Positions 35,022-44,209 of a DNA stretch of 46,804 bases are shown one piece after another. How positions within the stretch are numbered: the stretch's first letter is position 1; each line of letters begins with the position of its first letter. Location of the stretch: positions 1-46,804 of the forward strand of contig JADJVQ010000052.1 in NCBI GenBank assembly GCA_016710525.1, read 5' to 3'. The stretch comes from Burkholderiaceae bacterium. GTDB lineage: Bacteria; Pseudomonadota; Gammaproteobacteria; Burkholderiales; Burkholderiaceae_E. A program made the position numbers and the translations under genes. The notes under the pieces are model-generated. The model searched no databases. It worked only from the letters and a program-made list of their open reading frames with translations, and was not told where the DNA came from.

Positions 35022-36116
35022 ATGCCCGATTCCACCCTGCGCATATCGGCGCTGCGCGCGCGCGCCGTGCTCGCGCCGATGCGCCTGCCCCTGCAGACCA
35101 GTACCGGTGCGGTCAGCGTTGCGCCGCTGGTGCTTCTCGACCTCGAAACCAGTGCCGGCATCACGGGGCGCAGCTACCTGTTCGCGGTCGGACGCGCTCA
35201 TCTGAAGCCGCTGCTCGCCCTCGTCGAGGCGATGGGCGAGCTGCTGCTGGGCGATGAGCTGGCGCCCGGCGACATCGAGCGCAAGCTGCGCGCCAAGCAC
35301 ACCCTGCTCGGGGTGCACAACCTGGTGCTGATCGCGATGTCGGGCATCGACATGGCGGCCTGGGATGCGCTGGCCCAATCGATGGGCCAGCCGCTGGTGC
35401 GGCTGCTGGGCGGCGTGCCGCGACCGGTGCGCGCCTACAACTCCAACGGGCTGGGCATCATGGCGCCCAAGCCGCTGGCCCGCCAGGCCGAGCAGCTCGT
35501 CGAGGAAGGCTTCTCGGCGATCAAGCTGCGGCTGGGCCGCCCCGACCCGCGCGACGACCTGACGGCACTGCGGGCCGTCAAGAAAGCCATCGGTCCGGAC
35601 GTCACGCTGATGTGCGACTTCAACCAGGCGCTGACGGTCAACGAGGCCATCCTGCGCGGGCGCCAGCTCGATGACGAAGGCGGGTTGTACTGGATCGAGG
35701 AGCCGACCCGTGCCGACGATTTCGCGGGCAACCGGCGCATCTGCGACGCGCTCGATACGCCGGTGCAGATCGGCGAAAATTTCATGGGCCCCGAACAAAT
35801 GGCCCAAGCACTGGCGGCTCAGGCCAGCGACTACGTGATGCCCGACGTCCAGCGCATCGGCGGGGTGACCGGCTGGATGCGCGCGGCGGCATTGGCGCAG
35901 GGCGCAGGCCTGGAGATGTCGACCCACCTGTTTCCGGAGGTCAGTTGCCACCTGCTGGCCGTGACGCCCACTGGGCACTGGCTCGAGTTCGTCGACTGGG
36001 CGGCGCCGGTGCTGGCCGAGCCGCTGACCGTCAGCGGCGGGCTGGCGATGGTGCCCGATCGCCCCGGCACGGGCATTGCCTGGGACGAGCAGGCTGTTGC
36101 CCGCTACGCGGCCTGA
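35022..36116 (+). CDS. mandelate-racemase-like enolase-superfamily enzyme with KxR instead of KxK
   Basis: A 364-aa protein that aligns end to end with Pseudomonas mandelate racemase from memory. Metal ligands Asp199 ('CDFNQ'), Glu226 ('WIEEP') and Glu252 ('IGENF') are kept, as are the Asp275/His302 dyad ('MPDVQRIGG', 'MSTHLFPEVS') and Glu322 ('HWLEF'). The KxK motif reads Lys168-Leu-Arg170, so the second Lys (K166 in MR) is Arg. It should abstract the alpha proton of a 2-hydroxy carboxylate, but racemase activity may be altered. It is divergent from the serine hydrolase gene; an HD-hydrolase gene follows after 32 bases. Confidence 0.88.
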   Translation: MPDSTLRISALRARAVLAPMRLPLQTSTGAVSVAPLVLLDLETSAGITGRSYLFAVGRAHLKPLLALVEAMGELLLGDELAPGDIERKLRAKHTLLGVHNLVLIAMSGIDMAAWDALAQSMGQPLVRLLGGVPRPVRAYNSNGLGIMAPKPLARQAEQLVEEGFSAIKLRLGRPDPRDDLTALRAVKKAIGPDVTLMCDFNQALTVNEAILRGRQLDDEGGLYWIEEPTRADDFAGNRRICDALDTPVQIGENFMGPEQMAQALAAQASDYVMPDVQRIGGVTGWMRAAALAQGAGLEMSTHLFPEVSCHLLAVTPTGHWLEFVDWAAPVLAEPLTVSGGLAMVPDRPGTGIAWDEQAVARYAA

Positions 36117-36148
36117 CGAGCCATGTCGAGCACGCCCGCGATCGACCG

Positions 36149-36721
36149 ATGAAATCGAGATCGAAACCCCGCCAGCCGGCGCTCGCGCTGCCCTCCGACG
36201 GCCTGGCCCTCGTGCTGGAGGCCGCCTCGTTCGCCGCCGACCGCCATCGCAAGCAGCGCCGCAAGGATCTGCATGCCACCCCCTACATCAATCATCCGCT
36301 GGCGCTGGCCAGCACGCTGGCGGTGGAAGGCGGTGTCACCGACGCGGAAGTGATCGCCGCGGCGCTGCTGCACGACACGCTGGAAGACACCCAGACCACG
36401 GCCAGCGAGCTGCGCGAGGCCTTCGGCGACCGGGTGGCCGCCATGGTGGAGGAAGTGACCGACGATCCGGACCTCGACAACGACGACCGCAAGCAGCGCC
36501 AGATCGATCATGCGCCGCACCTGAGCCACGGGGCGAAGCTGGTCAAGCTGGCCGACAAGATTTCCAATCTGCGCGACGTGGCCGACCATCCGCCGCACGC
36601 CTGGGGGCTGCAGCGCAAGCGCGAGTACTTCGACTGGGCCGCGCGGGTGGTGGCCGGCCTGCGTGGTGCTCACCCGCGGCTCGAGGCGGTGTTCGACGAG
36701 GTCGTGAAGCGTCGGCCCTGA
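36149..36721 (+). CDS. HD-domain (p)ppGpp hydrolase-like protein (MESH1 type)
   Basis: A 190-aa single-domain HD protein. 'YINHPLALASTLA', 'VIAAALLHDTLEDTQTT' (HD plus the ED pair) and 'KLVKLADKISNLRD' are the RelA/SpoT hydrolase-domain motifs, and no synthetase or TGS domain follows. Members of this group hydrolyse (p)ppGpp or act as NADPH phosphatases. It is downstream of the racemase-like gene and convergent, with no gap, with the sensor kinase gene. No clear ribosome site precedes the ATG. Confidence 0.88.
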   Translation: MKSRSKPRQPALALPSDGLALVLEAASFAADRHRKQRRKDLHATPYINHPLALASTLAVEGGVTDAEVIAAALLHDTLEDTQTTASELREAFGDRVAAMVEEVTDDPDLDNDDRKQRQIDHAPHLSHGAKLVKLADKISNLRDVADHPPHAWGLQRKREYFDWAARVVAGLRGAHPRLEAVFDEVVKRRP

Positions 36722-39565
36722 TCAGGCGGGCGGTCCGGCCAGCGCCCGTACGCGTGCCAGCAGCTCCGACGGTCGAAACGGCTTTTCGAGTGCACTGCAA
36801 CCGCTGCGGGCGATGAACTCGACCGCGGCCGGGCTCAGCGTGTCGCCGGTGATGAATATCATCCGGGTGGCCAGTGCCGGCCATGAGGCGGCGACTTCAC
36901 GCCACAGGGCCGCACCATCGACATCGGGCATTCGCAGGTCGCTGACGATGGCGTCGAAACGCCCTTCGCGCAGGATCTCGAGCGCGACCGCGCCGGATTC
37001 GGCGGTGGCCACGTCCAGGCCGCCCGCTTCCAGCACATCGCGAATCATGTCGGCGAGTTCGGTTTCGTCGTCGACGACCAGCACGCGCATCGGCGCCGAC
37101 ACCGACTCGGTCGCGTCGCCGGGGCCGGCCGGCTCGGCCGAGCTGCCCCGCGGCAGACTCAGCACGAACGACGCGCCGCCCAGCGGCGATTCAGCGGCCA
37201 TGTCGAGGCTGCCGCCGTGTTCCTGAGCCACGCCGCGTGCCACCGAAAGCCCCAGCCCGGTACCCGCGCCCTCGGCCTTGGTCGTGAAGAACGCGTCGAA
37301 GATGCGCGGCTGCAGATCGGGGCTCACACCAGGGCCGTTGTCGCAGACCCGCAGGTGGACCTGCGCGTCGTCATGCCAGCTGTCGATGCGGATCCGACGC
37401 GGGCCGCCATTGGCCGCATCGTGCGCGACCAGCGCCTGCTGCGCGTTGACCAGCAGGTTGAGCACGACCTGACCGACCCGGTCGGCGTCGGCATCGACCA
37501 GCGGCAGGGTCGGGTCAAGGGCCCAGCCCACTTCGATGCCGCCGGAGCGCAGCGAATAATTCAGCAGGTCGACCGCGGCCCGTGCCAGGTCGTTCAGCGG
37601 TACCGCACCGCGTTGCGCGGGACGCTGCCGTGCCATGTTCAGGAATGTGCGCACGATCCGTCCGCAGCGCTCGGCGGCATCGTGGATGCGCTGTGCGTCA
37701 TCGCGCAGGGCCACGCCGGGCTCGCCAAGCCGTGCGTCCTCGCAGCGGCTTTGCAGCAGCGAGGCCCGGCCCATCACGATGGCCAGCGGATTGTTCAGTT
37801 CGTGCGCAACGCCGGCCAGCAGGCTGCCCATCGCGGTGAGTTTTTCGCTCTGGCGCAAGGCTTCGCGCTGGCGCTCGATCTCGGCCTGCGACTGGCGCCG
37901 GTCGGTGAGGTCGAACATCGAGGCGGTATAAAAGGAACGGCCTTCGACCGTGGTGCGCCAAAGCACCATCTCGACCGGGAACTCGTTGCCATCGGCACGC
38001 AGCGCCGCCATCTCGACGCGGCGGCCCATGATCCGCGGCTCGCCGCCCTGGCTCATCCGGGCCATGCCGGCGATGTGAGCCTGGCGGTGGCGCTCGGGGA
38101 TCATGACCTCGGCCACCGACAGTCCGATCGTTGCCGCCCGGTCGCGGCCGAACATCTGTTCGGCGGCGGGATTGAAGTCGACGATCCGGCCGTCCTCGTC
38201 GGTGGTGACGACGGCGGCCAGCGCATGATCGACGATCGCCGCCTTCAGCGCTTCGCTGCGCGCTTCGCGCGCGGTGGCCGCCCGCCACCCGGCGAAGGTG
38301 TCACGGGTCAGGTGCATCCAGGGTTGCCAGGCGGTCGGCACCGGGGGCTCGGGCGCATCGGGGTCGGCACTGAGCCGGCGCAGGTAGTCGACCAGCTGCA
38401 GCGAGGGCTTGCCGAAGCGGCGCCACAGCAATGTTCCCACCGCGACGAACAGCGCCATCAGCGCCAGTCCGCCAACCGCTGTCGGACTCATTTCGCGCAG
38501 GACCATCGCGCGGACCTGGGCACTGTCGGCGGCATACACGGCGGTCCATGGCGCGACCCCCGAGCGGCGCGCGGCCAGCAATGCCGATCCCAGCTGTTCG
38601 GCCAGCGGCGTGCGCGTCAGGCGTTCCAGGTCGCCGGCGCTCAGCCTTACCGGGGCTGACCCCATCACCGGATTGTCGGGCTGCTCGCGTGCCAGGTGGT
38701 CGAGCACGATCTGTCCGCGTTCGTCCAGGACCCAGAATCGGCCGATGCCGGACGCAAGGTGCGAGTTGTCCAGCGCGTTGGCGCCCAGCTCGCCGACCAT
38801 CACACCCGGGCGGCTTTCGGAGGCCACGCTGACCGTGACCGACAGCGCGGGACGTCCGTCGGGATCGGTCCAGCGCAGCCAGCGCAGTTCGCTGTCGCCG
38901 GCTGCCGGCTGCGCGGAGTCGCCCAGCGAGCGCCGGTACAGCGCATCGGGAAGCGCCGCCAGGCGGGTGACTCTCGCCTCGGCCATCAGCTGTTCGGAGG
39001 ACTGCCAGGGGTATACCCAGAGTTCGCCGGCCTCGGTGTCGATCAGCATCACGCGCTTGAAGCTGCCTTCGCGGGACATCGTCAGCCGGGCCTGTTCGGC
39101 GAAACGCGCCGCGCGTCCCAGTGCCGCCAGGCGGGCCGGCGCGGGCCACCGGCCGCCCACCAGGATCACCTGCGGCGCGACATCGCGCAGCAGCGAGGGC
39201 AGCGTGTCCAGCGTCAGCGCGGAACCGTCGGGCGTCGGCTGCAGCGCCCGGACATCGGCATCGATCTCGCGGCTGGACGCCGGCTCCCGGGCGGTATCGC
39301 GCAGCCTGAGCAAGTCGACCTGGACCGCCGACAGCACGCTGTCCAGGCGGGCCACGCGGCGATCGGCGCTCATGGCCAGCTGGCGCTGATTGCCTGACCA
39401 GACCAGTTCGAACTGCAGCGCCAGCAGGTAGAAAGACGCCGCCAGCACCGGAAGCCCGAGCAGCAGCAGCAGCAGCAGGTAGGCGCGGCGCAGGCGGCGC
39501 TGGGCGCCGACGAGCTCGGGCGGCAGCGGCGCGCTGGTGAACGCCTGGGCTGGCGCGTGGGCCAT
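36722..39565 (-). CDS. hybrid sensor histidine kinase with PAS domain and C-terminal receiver
   Basis: A 947-aa protein. TM1 spans residues ~28-50, then a ~310-residue periplasmic sensor region (dCache-like in layout), TM2 ~363-381, PAS ~438-550 ('IVDHALAAVVTTDEDGRIVDFNPAAEQMFG' in parts), and HisKA with phospho-acceptor His588 in 'GVAHELNNPLA'. HATPase_c follows with N-box 'NLLVNAQQAL', G1 'DNGPGV' and 'GTGLGLSVARGV', then a receiver ~826-940 with Asp876 ('VSDLRMPDVDG') and Lys in 'LEKPFRPSE'. No output regulator gene is adjacent, so the phosphorelay partner is encoded elsewhere. The stop abuts the convergent HD gene. Confidence 0.94.
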   Translation of the reverse strand: MAHAPAQAFTSAPLPPELVGAQRRLRRAYLLLLLLLGLPVLAASFYLLALQFELVWSGNQRQLAMSADRRVARLDSVLSAVQVDLLRLRDTAREPASSREIDADVRALQPTPDGSALTLDTLPSLLRDVAPQVILVGGRWPAPARLAALGRAARFAEQARLTMSREGSFKRVMLIDTEAGELWVYPWQSSEQLMAEARVTRLAALPDALYRRSLGDSAQPAAGDSELRWLRWTDPDGRPALSVTVSVASESRPGVMVGELGANALDNSHLASGIGRFWVLDERGQIVLDHLAREQPDNPVMGSAPVRLSAGDLERLTRTPLAEQLGSALLAARRSGVAPWTAVYAADSAQVRAMVLREMSPTAVGGLALMALFVAVGTLLWRRFGKPSLQLVDYLRRLSADPDAPEPPVPTAWQPWMHLTRDTFAGWRAATAREARSEALKAAIVDHALAAVVTTDEDGRIVDFNPAAEQMFGRDRAATIGLSVAEVMIPERHRQAHIAGMARMSQGGEPRIMGRRVEMAALRADGNEFPVEMVLWRTTVEGRSFYTASMFDLTDRRQSQAEIERQREALRQSEKLTAMGSLLAGVAHELNNPLAIVMGRASLLQSRCEDARLGEPGVALRDDAQRIHDAAERCGRIVRTFLNMARQRPAQRGAVPLNDLARAAVDLLNYSLRSGGIEVGWALDPTLPLVDADADRVGQVVLNLLVNAQQALVAHDAANGGPRRIRIDSWHDDAQVHLRVCDNGPGVSPDLQPRIFDAFFTTKAEGAGTGLGLSVARGVAQEHGGSLDMAAESPLGGASFVLSLPRGSSAEPAGPGDATESVSAPMRVLVVDDETELADMIRDVLEAGGLDVATAESGAVALEILREGRFDAIVSDLRMPDVDGAALWREVAASWPALATRMIFITGDTLSPAAVEFIARSGCSALEKPFRPSELLARVRALAGPPA

Positions 39566-39747
39566 GTCGTATTCCGGGTGGGCTGTGGCAGTCGTGGATC
39601 ATAGCCACTCGCCGGACAATGCGTGGTTCCGGTGTTGCGCGACCGGCCGCGGGCAGCCGTCCGCAATTCGCGCTGCCCGCCTTGTCAGCACCGCGGGCCG
39701 CTGTCAGGATTCGCTGCCTCTCCTCTGCCCTCCCCAGGTGAACCCGA

Positions 39748-40911
39748 GTGACCCAGACCGCCGCACTGCCCTTGCTGTTCACCCCGATGAGCCTGCGCTC
39801 GGTGAGCCTGCCCAACCGGATCGTCGTGCCGCCGATGGCGCAATACACGGCCGACGACGGTGTGGCCAACGACTTCCACCAGGTGCACTACGGCAAGTTC
39901 GCTCTGGGCGGCGCCGGCACGGTGTTCGTCGAGGCGACCGGCGTCACCCGGGAAGGCCGGATCACCAACGGATGCCTGGGCCTGTGGAACGACACCCAGC
40001 AGCGGGCCTTCGAACCGATTACCCGGCTGATCCGGTCGCGCGGCGCGGTGCCCGCCATCCAGATCGGCCATGGCGGGCGCAAGTCCAGCATGCAGCGGCC
40101 CTGGTTTGGCAACGGGCCGCTGAATGACCAGGACTTCGCCCGCGGCGAGCAGTCCTGGCAGCCGCTGGCGCCCTCGGCCGTGGCCCTGGCCGATGGCTGG
40201 CTGGTGCCCAAGGCGATGGATGAGCACGACATGACCCGCACCCGCCAGGCCTTCGTCGATGCCGCCCTGCGCGCGCTGGCCGCCGGGTTCGAGATCGTCG
40301 AGATCCACATGGCGCACGGCTATTTGCTCCACTCGTTCCTGTCGCCGCTGTCCAACTTCCGCACCGATGCCTACGGCGGCAGTCTGGCTGCCCGCATGCG
40401 CTATCCGCTCGAAGTGGCCTCGGCGGTGCGGGCCGCGCTGCCCGCGGGCACGCCGCTGTTCGTGCGCATCTCCAGCGAAGACGGCTTCGAGGGCGGCTGG
40501 ACGATGGACGACAGCGTGGTGCTGGCCCGCGAGCTGCTCGCCTGCGGCGTCGATGTGATCGACTGCTCCTCGGGCGGCAACACGCCGCGCGGCGCGACCA
40601 ATGCGAACCTGCAGCGCGCTCCGGGCTACCAGGTGCCGTTCGCCCGGCGCATCCGCGCCGAGGCGCGCATCCTCTCGGAGGCCGTGGGCCTGATCCGCGA
40701 CGGCCTGCATGCCGAACAAATCCTGCAGGACGGCGGCGCCGACCTGATCGCGATCGGCCGCCAGTTTCTGTTCGATCCGTTCTGGGCGCTGCATGCGGCC
40801 CATCAGCTGGGGATCGATCCCGACTTCAAGCTGTGGCCGCACCAGTACGCCTGGTGGCTCGAGAAATGGGACAAGGGCATCAAGGCGCGCGAGGCGAGCG
40901 AACGGGCCTGA
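39748..40911 (+). CDS. NADH:flavin oxidoreductase of the YqjM-like OYE group
   Basis: A 387-aa FMN TIM barrel starting with GTG. 'LPNRIVVPPMAQYTADDG' replaces the usual MCMY with MAQY, so the redox-tuning Cys of YqjM is absent. The active-site pair is His/His in 'EIHMAHGYLLHSFLSPLSN', unlike the His/Asn pair of the OYE at 16.6 kb. 'NFRTDAYGGS' and 'LIAIGRQFLFDPFW' complete the fold signatures. It probably reduces an enone or enoate with NAD(P)H. It is divergent from the sensor kinase and convergent with the sirtuin gene. Confidence 0.92.
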   Translation: MTQTAALPLLFTPMSLRSVSLPNRIVVPPMAQYTADDGVANDFHQVHYGKFALGGAGTVFVEATGVTREGRITNGCLGLWNDTQQRAFEPITRLIRSRGAVPAIQIGHGGRKSSMQRPWFGNGPLNDQDFARGEQSWQPLAPSAVALADGWLVPKAMDEHDMTRTRQAFVDAALRALAAGFEIVEIHMAHGYLLHSFLSPLSNFRTDAYGGSLAARMRYPLEVASAVRAALPAGTPLFVRISSEDGFEGGWTMDDSVVLARELLACGVDVIDCSSGGNTPRGATNANLQRAPGYQVPFARRIRAEARILSEAVGLIRDGLHAEQILQDGGADLIAIGRQFLFDPFWALHAAHQLGIDPDFKLWPHQYAWWLEKWDKGIKAREASERA

Positions 40912-40941
40912 AGCCGGGACGCTGCGCCGCCCGCGCATCGA

Positions 40942-41715
40942 TCAGTGCGCGGGCGGCGGTGCGGCGCAGATCGCCGGCAGGATCTCGCCGATCGATCCGC
41001 GCAGCACGGCGTCGGCCAGTTCGTCCATGCCGGTGGGCTCGGCGTTGACGATCACCACCTTGGCGCCGGCGCGCTTGGCCAGGGGCACCGCGCCCGCCAC
41101 CGGATAAACCTGCAGCGTGGAGCCGATGGCCAGCAGCAGATCGGCCTCGCCCGCCGCCGTCATGGCCTGGTCGATCACCTCGGGCACCAGTGCCTGGCCG
41201 AAGGAGATCGTGTCGCTCTTCAGGATGCCTCCGCAGCTGCGGCAGGCTGGGTCTTCCTCGCCGGCGCGAACCCGTGCCAGGGCCTTTTCCATCGGGGCGC
41301 GTTCGCCGCACTGCCAGCACATCACCCGCCGGATGGTGCCGTGCACCTCGATCACCTTGTCCGGCGAGTTGCCCGCGATCTGATGCAATTCGTCGACGTT
41401 CTGGGTGATCAGGGCATGCAGCTTGCCGCGCCGCTCCAGCGTGACCAGTGCGTCGTGGCCGCGATTGGGCCTGGCCGACCAGGCGGTGTGTTCGAGGCGG
41501 CCGCGCCAGGCGGCTTTGCGCACCTCCTTGTCGGCCAGGTAGTTCTGGATCGTCGACTGCTTTTCGGCCGCCGGGTTGCGTGTCCACACGCCCTGAGGGC
41601 CGCGAAAGTCGGGGATGCCGGAATCGGTCGAGATGCCGGCGCCGGTGAGCACGACGATGCGCTGCGCGGCATCGATCCAGCGGGCGACGTCGGCCTGGCG
41701 GTCGGTAGGGGGCAT
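40942..41715 (-). CDS. NAD-dependent protein deacylase (sirtuin, CobB type)
   Basis: A 257-aa Sir2 protein. The NAD motif is 'LTGAGISTDSGIPDFRGPQG', the substrate/NAD loop 'ITQNVDELHQIAG', the catalytic His is in 'IEVHGTI', and zinc ligands are the CxxC pairs in 'MCWQCGE' and 'ACRSCGG'. It has 'AIGSTLQVYPVA' and 'IVNAEPT' near the C-terminus. It removes acyl groups from Lys, which links well to a CoA-ester-rich metabolism. It is co-directional with the upstream MDR reductase across a 65-base gap. Confidence 0.93.
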   Translation of the reverse strand: MPPTDRQADVARWIDAAQRIVVLTGAGISTDSGIPDFRGPQGVWTRNPAAEKQSTIQNYLADKEVRKAAWRGRLEHTAWSARPNRGHDALVTLERRGKLHALITQNVDELHQIAGNSPDKVIEVHGTIRRVMCWQCGERAPMEKALARVRAGEEDPACRSCGGILKSDTISFGQALVPEVIDQAMTAAGEADLLLAIGSTLQVYPVAGAVPLAKRAGAKVVIVNAEPTGMDELADAVLRGSIGEILPAICAAPPPAH

Positions 41716-41780
41716 GGTGTCGGTGTCCTCAGGGGCGGCGGCGGGGGCGGCGGGCGGTGGCGGGATCGCAGCGGCAACGT

Positions 41781-42836
41781 TCAGGCAAGGCGCACCACCC
41801 GGCGCCCGAAGTTCTCGCCGGTGAACAAGCCGATGAAGGCCTGCGGCAGCGACTCGAAACCGTCGATGATGTCTTCACGGTAGGCGAGCCTGCCTTCGGT
41901 GATCCACTGCGTCATGCGCTCCCAGGCGGTCGGGTACTGACGGACGTAGTCGAATGCCACGAGGCCGCGCATGGTCAGGCGCTGCCCGATGAAGGCGCGG
42001 GTGTTCTTCAGCCCGACCGCCTCATGCGCCGGCCGGTTGTAGTCGGCCATCTGGCCGCAGACGACGATGCGCCCGCCGCGCTTCATCAGCGGCAGCACGG
42101 CGTCGATCATCGCGTTGCCGACATTGTCGAACAGCACGTCGATGCCCTCGGGGCAGGCCGCGGCCAGCGCCGCGCCGAGGTCGCTTTGCGCGCGGTAGTC
42201 GATCGCGGCGGCAAACCCCAGGTCGCGCGTGAGCCAGTCGCACTTGGCGGGCCCTCCTGCCACGCCGACCACCCGTGCGCCCTCGATCCGGCCGATCTGG
42301 CCGGCCGCCGACCCGACCGCGCCGGCCGCCGAGGTGACCAGCAGGGTTTCGCCGGCCTTCAGGGCGCCCACGTCCAGCAGGCCGAAGTAGGCGGTCAGAC
42401 CGGGGATGCCCAGCACGCCGATGGCCGTGGAGGGGGGCAGGCCGTTGGACGGAACGACCCGCAGGCCGCGTCCGTCGCTCAGGCCCCATTCCTGCCAGCC
42501 GAACGCGCCGGCCACCCAGTCGCCCGGCTTGAATCGGGGGTTGGCGGACGTCTCGACCGTGCCGACGGTGGCCGCCTGGATCACCTCGCCCAGCGCGAGC
42601 GGCTGGGCGTAGGTCTCGCGATCGCCCAGCCGTCCGCGGGTACCCGGGTCGACCGAGATGAAGCGGTTGCGCACCAGCACCTGGCCCTCGCCAGGCAGTG
42701 GCCGGGGCGCGGTTTCGAGCCGGAAGTCGTCGGTCCGCGGCAGGCCGTCGACGCGCCGGGCCAGCACGAACCGGCGGTTGCCGGCGTGCGACGAGCCGGC
42801 TGGCGTCGGGACGGGGGCGGTGCCTGCCGCGCTCAC
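41781..42836 (-). CDS. NADP-dependent MDR oxidoreductase (leukotriene B4 12-hydroxydehydrogenase / curcumin-reductase-like)
   Basis: A 351-aa zinc-free MDR protein. 'GQVLVRNRFISVDPGTRGRL', 'YFGLLDVGALKAGETLLVTSAAGAVGSAAGQIGRI' (in parts), 'VLFDNVGNAMIDAVLPLM' and 'YREDIIDGFESLPQAFIGLF' match the YncB/PTGR branch, which reduces alpha,beta-unsaturated ketones with NADPH. The GTG start overlaps the upstream flavoprotein stop as GTGA, so the two are translationally coupled and probably functionally paired. Confidence 0.9.
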   Translation of the reverse strand: MSAAGTAPVPTPAGSSHAGNRRFVLARRVDGLPRTDDFRLETAPRPLPGEGQVLVRNRFISVDPGTRGRLGDRETYAQPLALGEVIQAATVGTVETSANPRFKPGDWVAGAFGWQEWGLSDGRGLRVVPSNGLPPSTAIGVLGIPGLTAYFGLLDVGALKAGETLLVTSAAGAVGSAAGQIGRIEGARVVGVAGGPAKCDWLTRDLGFAAAIDYRAQSDLGAALAAACPEGIDVLFDNVGNAMIDAVLPLMKRGGRIVVCGQMADYNRPAHEAVGLKNTRAFIGQRLTMRGLVAFDYVRQYPTAWERMTQWITEGRLAYREDIIDGFESLPQAFIGLFTGENFGRRVVRLA

Positions 42837-43981
42837 AGCATGCTCGCATCGGTGGGCAGCCCCATCAGCACCCGTCCGGCGAGCTCCCAGCTGGGCGGCG
42901 CGATCATCATGTGCTGGGTCGCCGCGTAGGCGTCGCGAAACCGCCGCTGCAGGGGGTGGGCCGAATAGACCACCGTGCCCCCGCCCAGTTCGTACATGGC
43001 ACGCACCACCTCGGCACTGCGGCGGGTGGCGTGGGTCGCGGCCAGTCGCAGCAGGGCGCGGTCTTCGATGCTGATCGGATCACCCGTCTGGGCCTTGCGA
43101 AAGGCGTCGCCGATGGCTTCGTAGTAGAAGGCGCGCGCCGAGCGCAGCGTGGCCTCGGCCTGCGCCAGTTCACTCTGGGCGGCGGCACGCTCGGCCAGCG
43201 TGCGTTTGGAGCCTTGCGGCTTCTTGGCGCCGGCCAGCTCGACGAGGTCGTCGATGGCCGCGCGCGCATTGCCCAGGGCGACGGCCGCGATGCCCATGGC
43301 CAGCAGCCCGAAGGGCGGGAACGCATAGAGCGGGCCGGTCTCGAAGGGTTTGCCCGCGACCAGCGAATAGCTGAAGGCTTCCGGTACGCGAATGTCGTGG
43401 ACTTCCATGTCGCCGCTGCCGCTGCCAGCGAGTCCGGTCACCTGCCAGGTGTCGAGCAGAGTCACCTGGCCGGCGGGAAAGACCATCATCCGGGCGTCGG
43501 GAGCGCCGCTGGGCAGCAGGCGCGGCTTGCCGTCCTGGGTGACCACCGAGATGCCCTTGAGCCAGTCGCAGTTGTTGCAGCCGCTGACCCATGGCCAGCG
43601 CCCGCTCAGGCGAAAGCCGTCGCCCTCGACTTCGGCGCGTCCGGTGGGCGTGTTGGACCCGCCGGTGATGACCAGCGGATTGCCGTAGATCGTTTTCGCG
43701 GCCTCGGGCGCCAGGTAGGCGGCGGACATGCCGGAGGTCGACCCGACCATCACATTCCAGCCCGCCGAGGCATCGGCCTGCGCGACCGATTCGATCGTGC
43801 CCATGATGGCGGCCGGCTCGAGCTCGAGGCCGCCGACGCTGCGCGGCACGGCCATCCGGAAGAAACCGGCCTGAGCAAACTGCCGGGCGATGTCGGCGGG
43901 CAGGCGGCGGGCGAGCTCGATCTCGTCGGCCCGCTCGCGCAGCATGGAGTGAAGTGACTTTGCGGCGGCCAGGGTCTGCAT
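42833..43981 (-). CDS. acyl-CoA-dehydrogenase-fold flavoprotein (HsaA/DszC-like monooxygenase branch)
   Basis: A 382-aa protein. An N-terminal helical domain ('ARRLPADIARQFAQAGFFRMAVP') is followed by a flavin-domain segment 'VSGCNNCDWLKG' and a helical C-domain ending 'RDAYAATQHMMIAPPSWELAGRVLMGL'. The 'QHMMIAPPSWE' ending and the lack of the ACAD 'YEGT' Glu fit the group D flavin-dependent monooxygenases and related non-dehydrogenase members. These use reduced flavin from a partner reductase. It starts at 43981 and overlaps the downstream NADP reductase by 4 bases. The substrate is unknown. Confidence 0.88.
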   Translation of the reverse strand: MQTLAAAKSLHSMLRERADEIELARRLPADIARQFAQAGFFRMAVPRSVGGLELEPAAIMGTIESVAQADASAGWNVMVGSTSGMSAAYLAPEAAKTIYGNPLVITGGSNTPTGRAEVEGDGFRLSGRWPWVSGCNNCDWLKGISVVTQDGKPRLLPSGAPDARMMVFPAGQVTLLDTWQVTGLAGSGSGDMEVHDIRVPEAFSYSLVAGKPFETGPLYAFPPFGLLAMGIAAVALGNARAAIDDLVELAGAKKPQGSKRTLAERAAAQSELAQAEATLRSARAFYYEAIGDAFRKAQTGDPISIEDRALLRLAATHATRRSAEVVRAMYELGGGTVVYSAHPLQRRFRDAYAATQHMMIAPPSWELAGRVLMGLPTDASML

Positions 43982-44209
43982 GCCGGTTCCTCTGAGGTCG
44001 ATGGGATCAAATCGAAGAGTAGCGCGAGCCGGATTTCGATTCATGCGCACCGAGCGCGCCGCCCGGTCGCGCCGCCGGGGGCGTCCTGTCACTATCGCAC
44101 TCGGCGGGCGCCCCGAGCCCCCGGGGTCCGGGCACGCCCTCACGGCCAGCCCCTGAAAGCCTTCCATGCCCCCTTCACGCATGCCTGTGTCGTCCGCGAC
44201 CTGTTCGCA

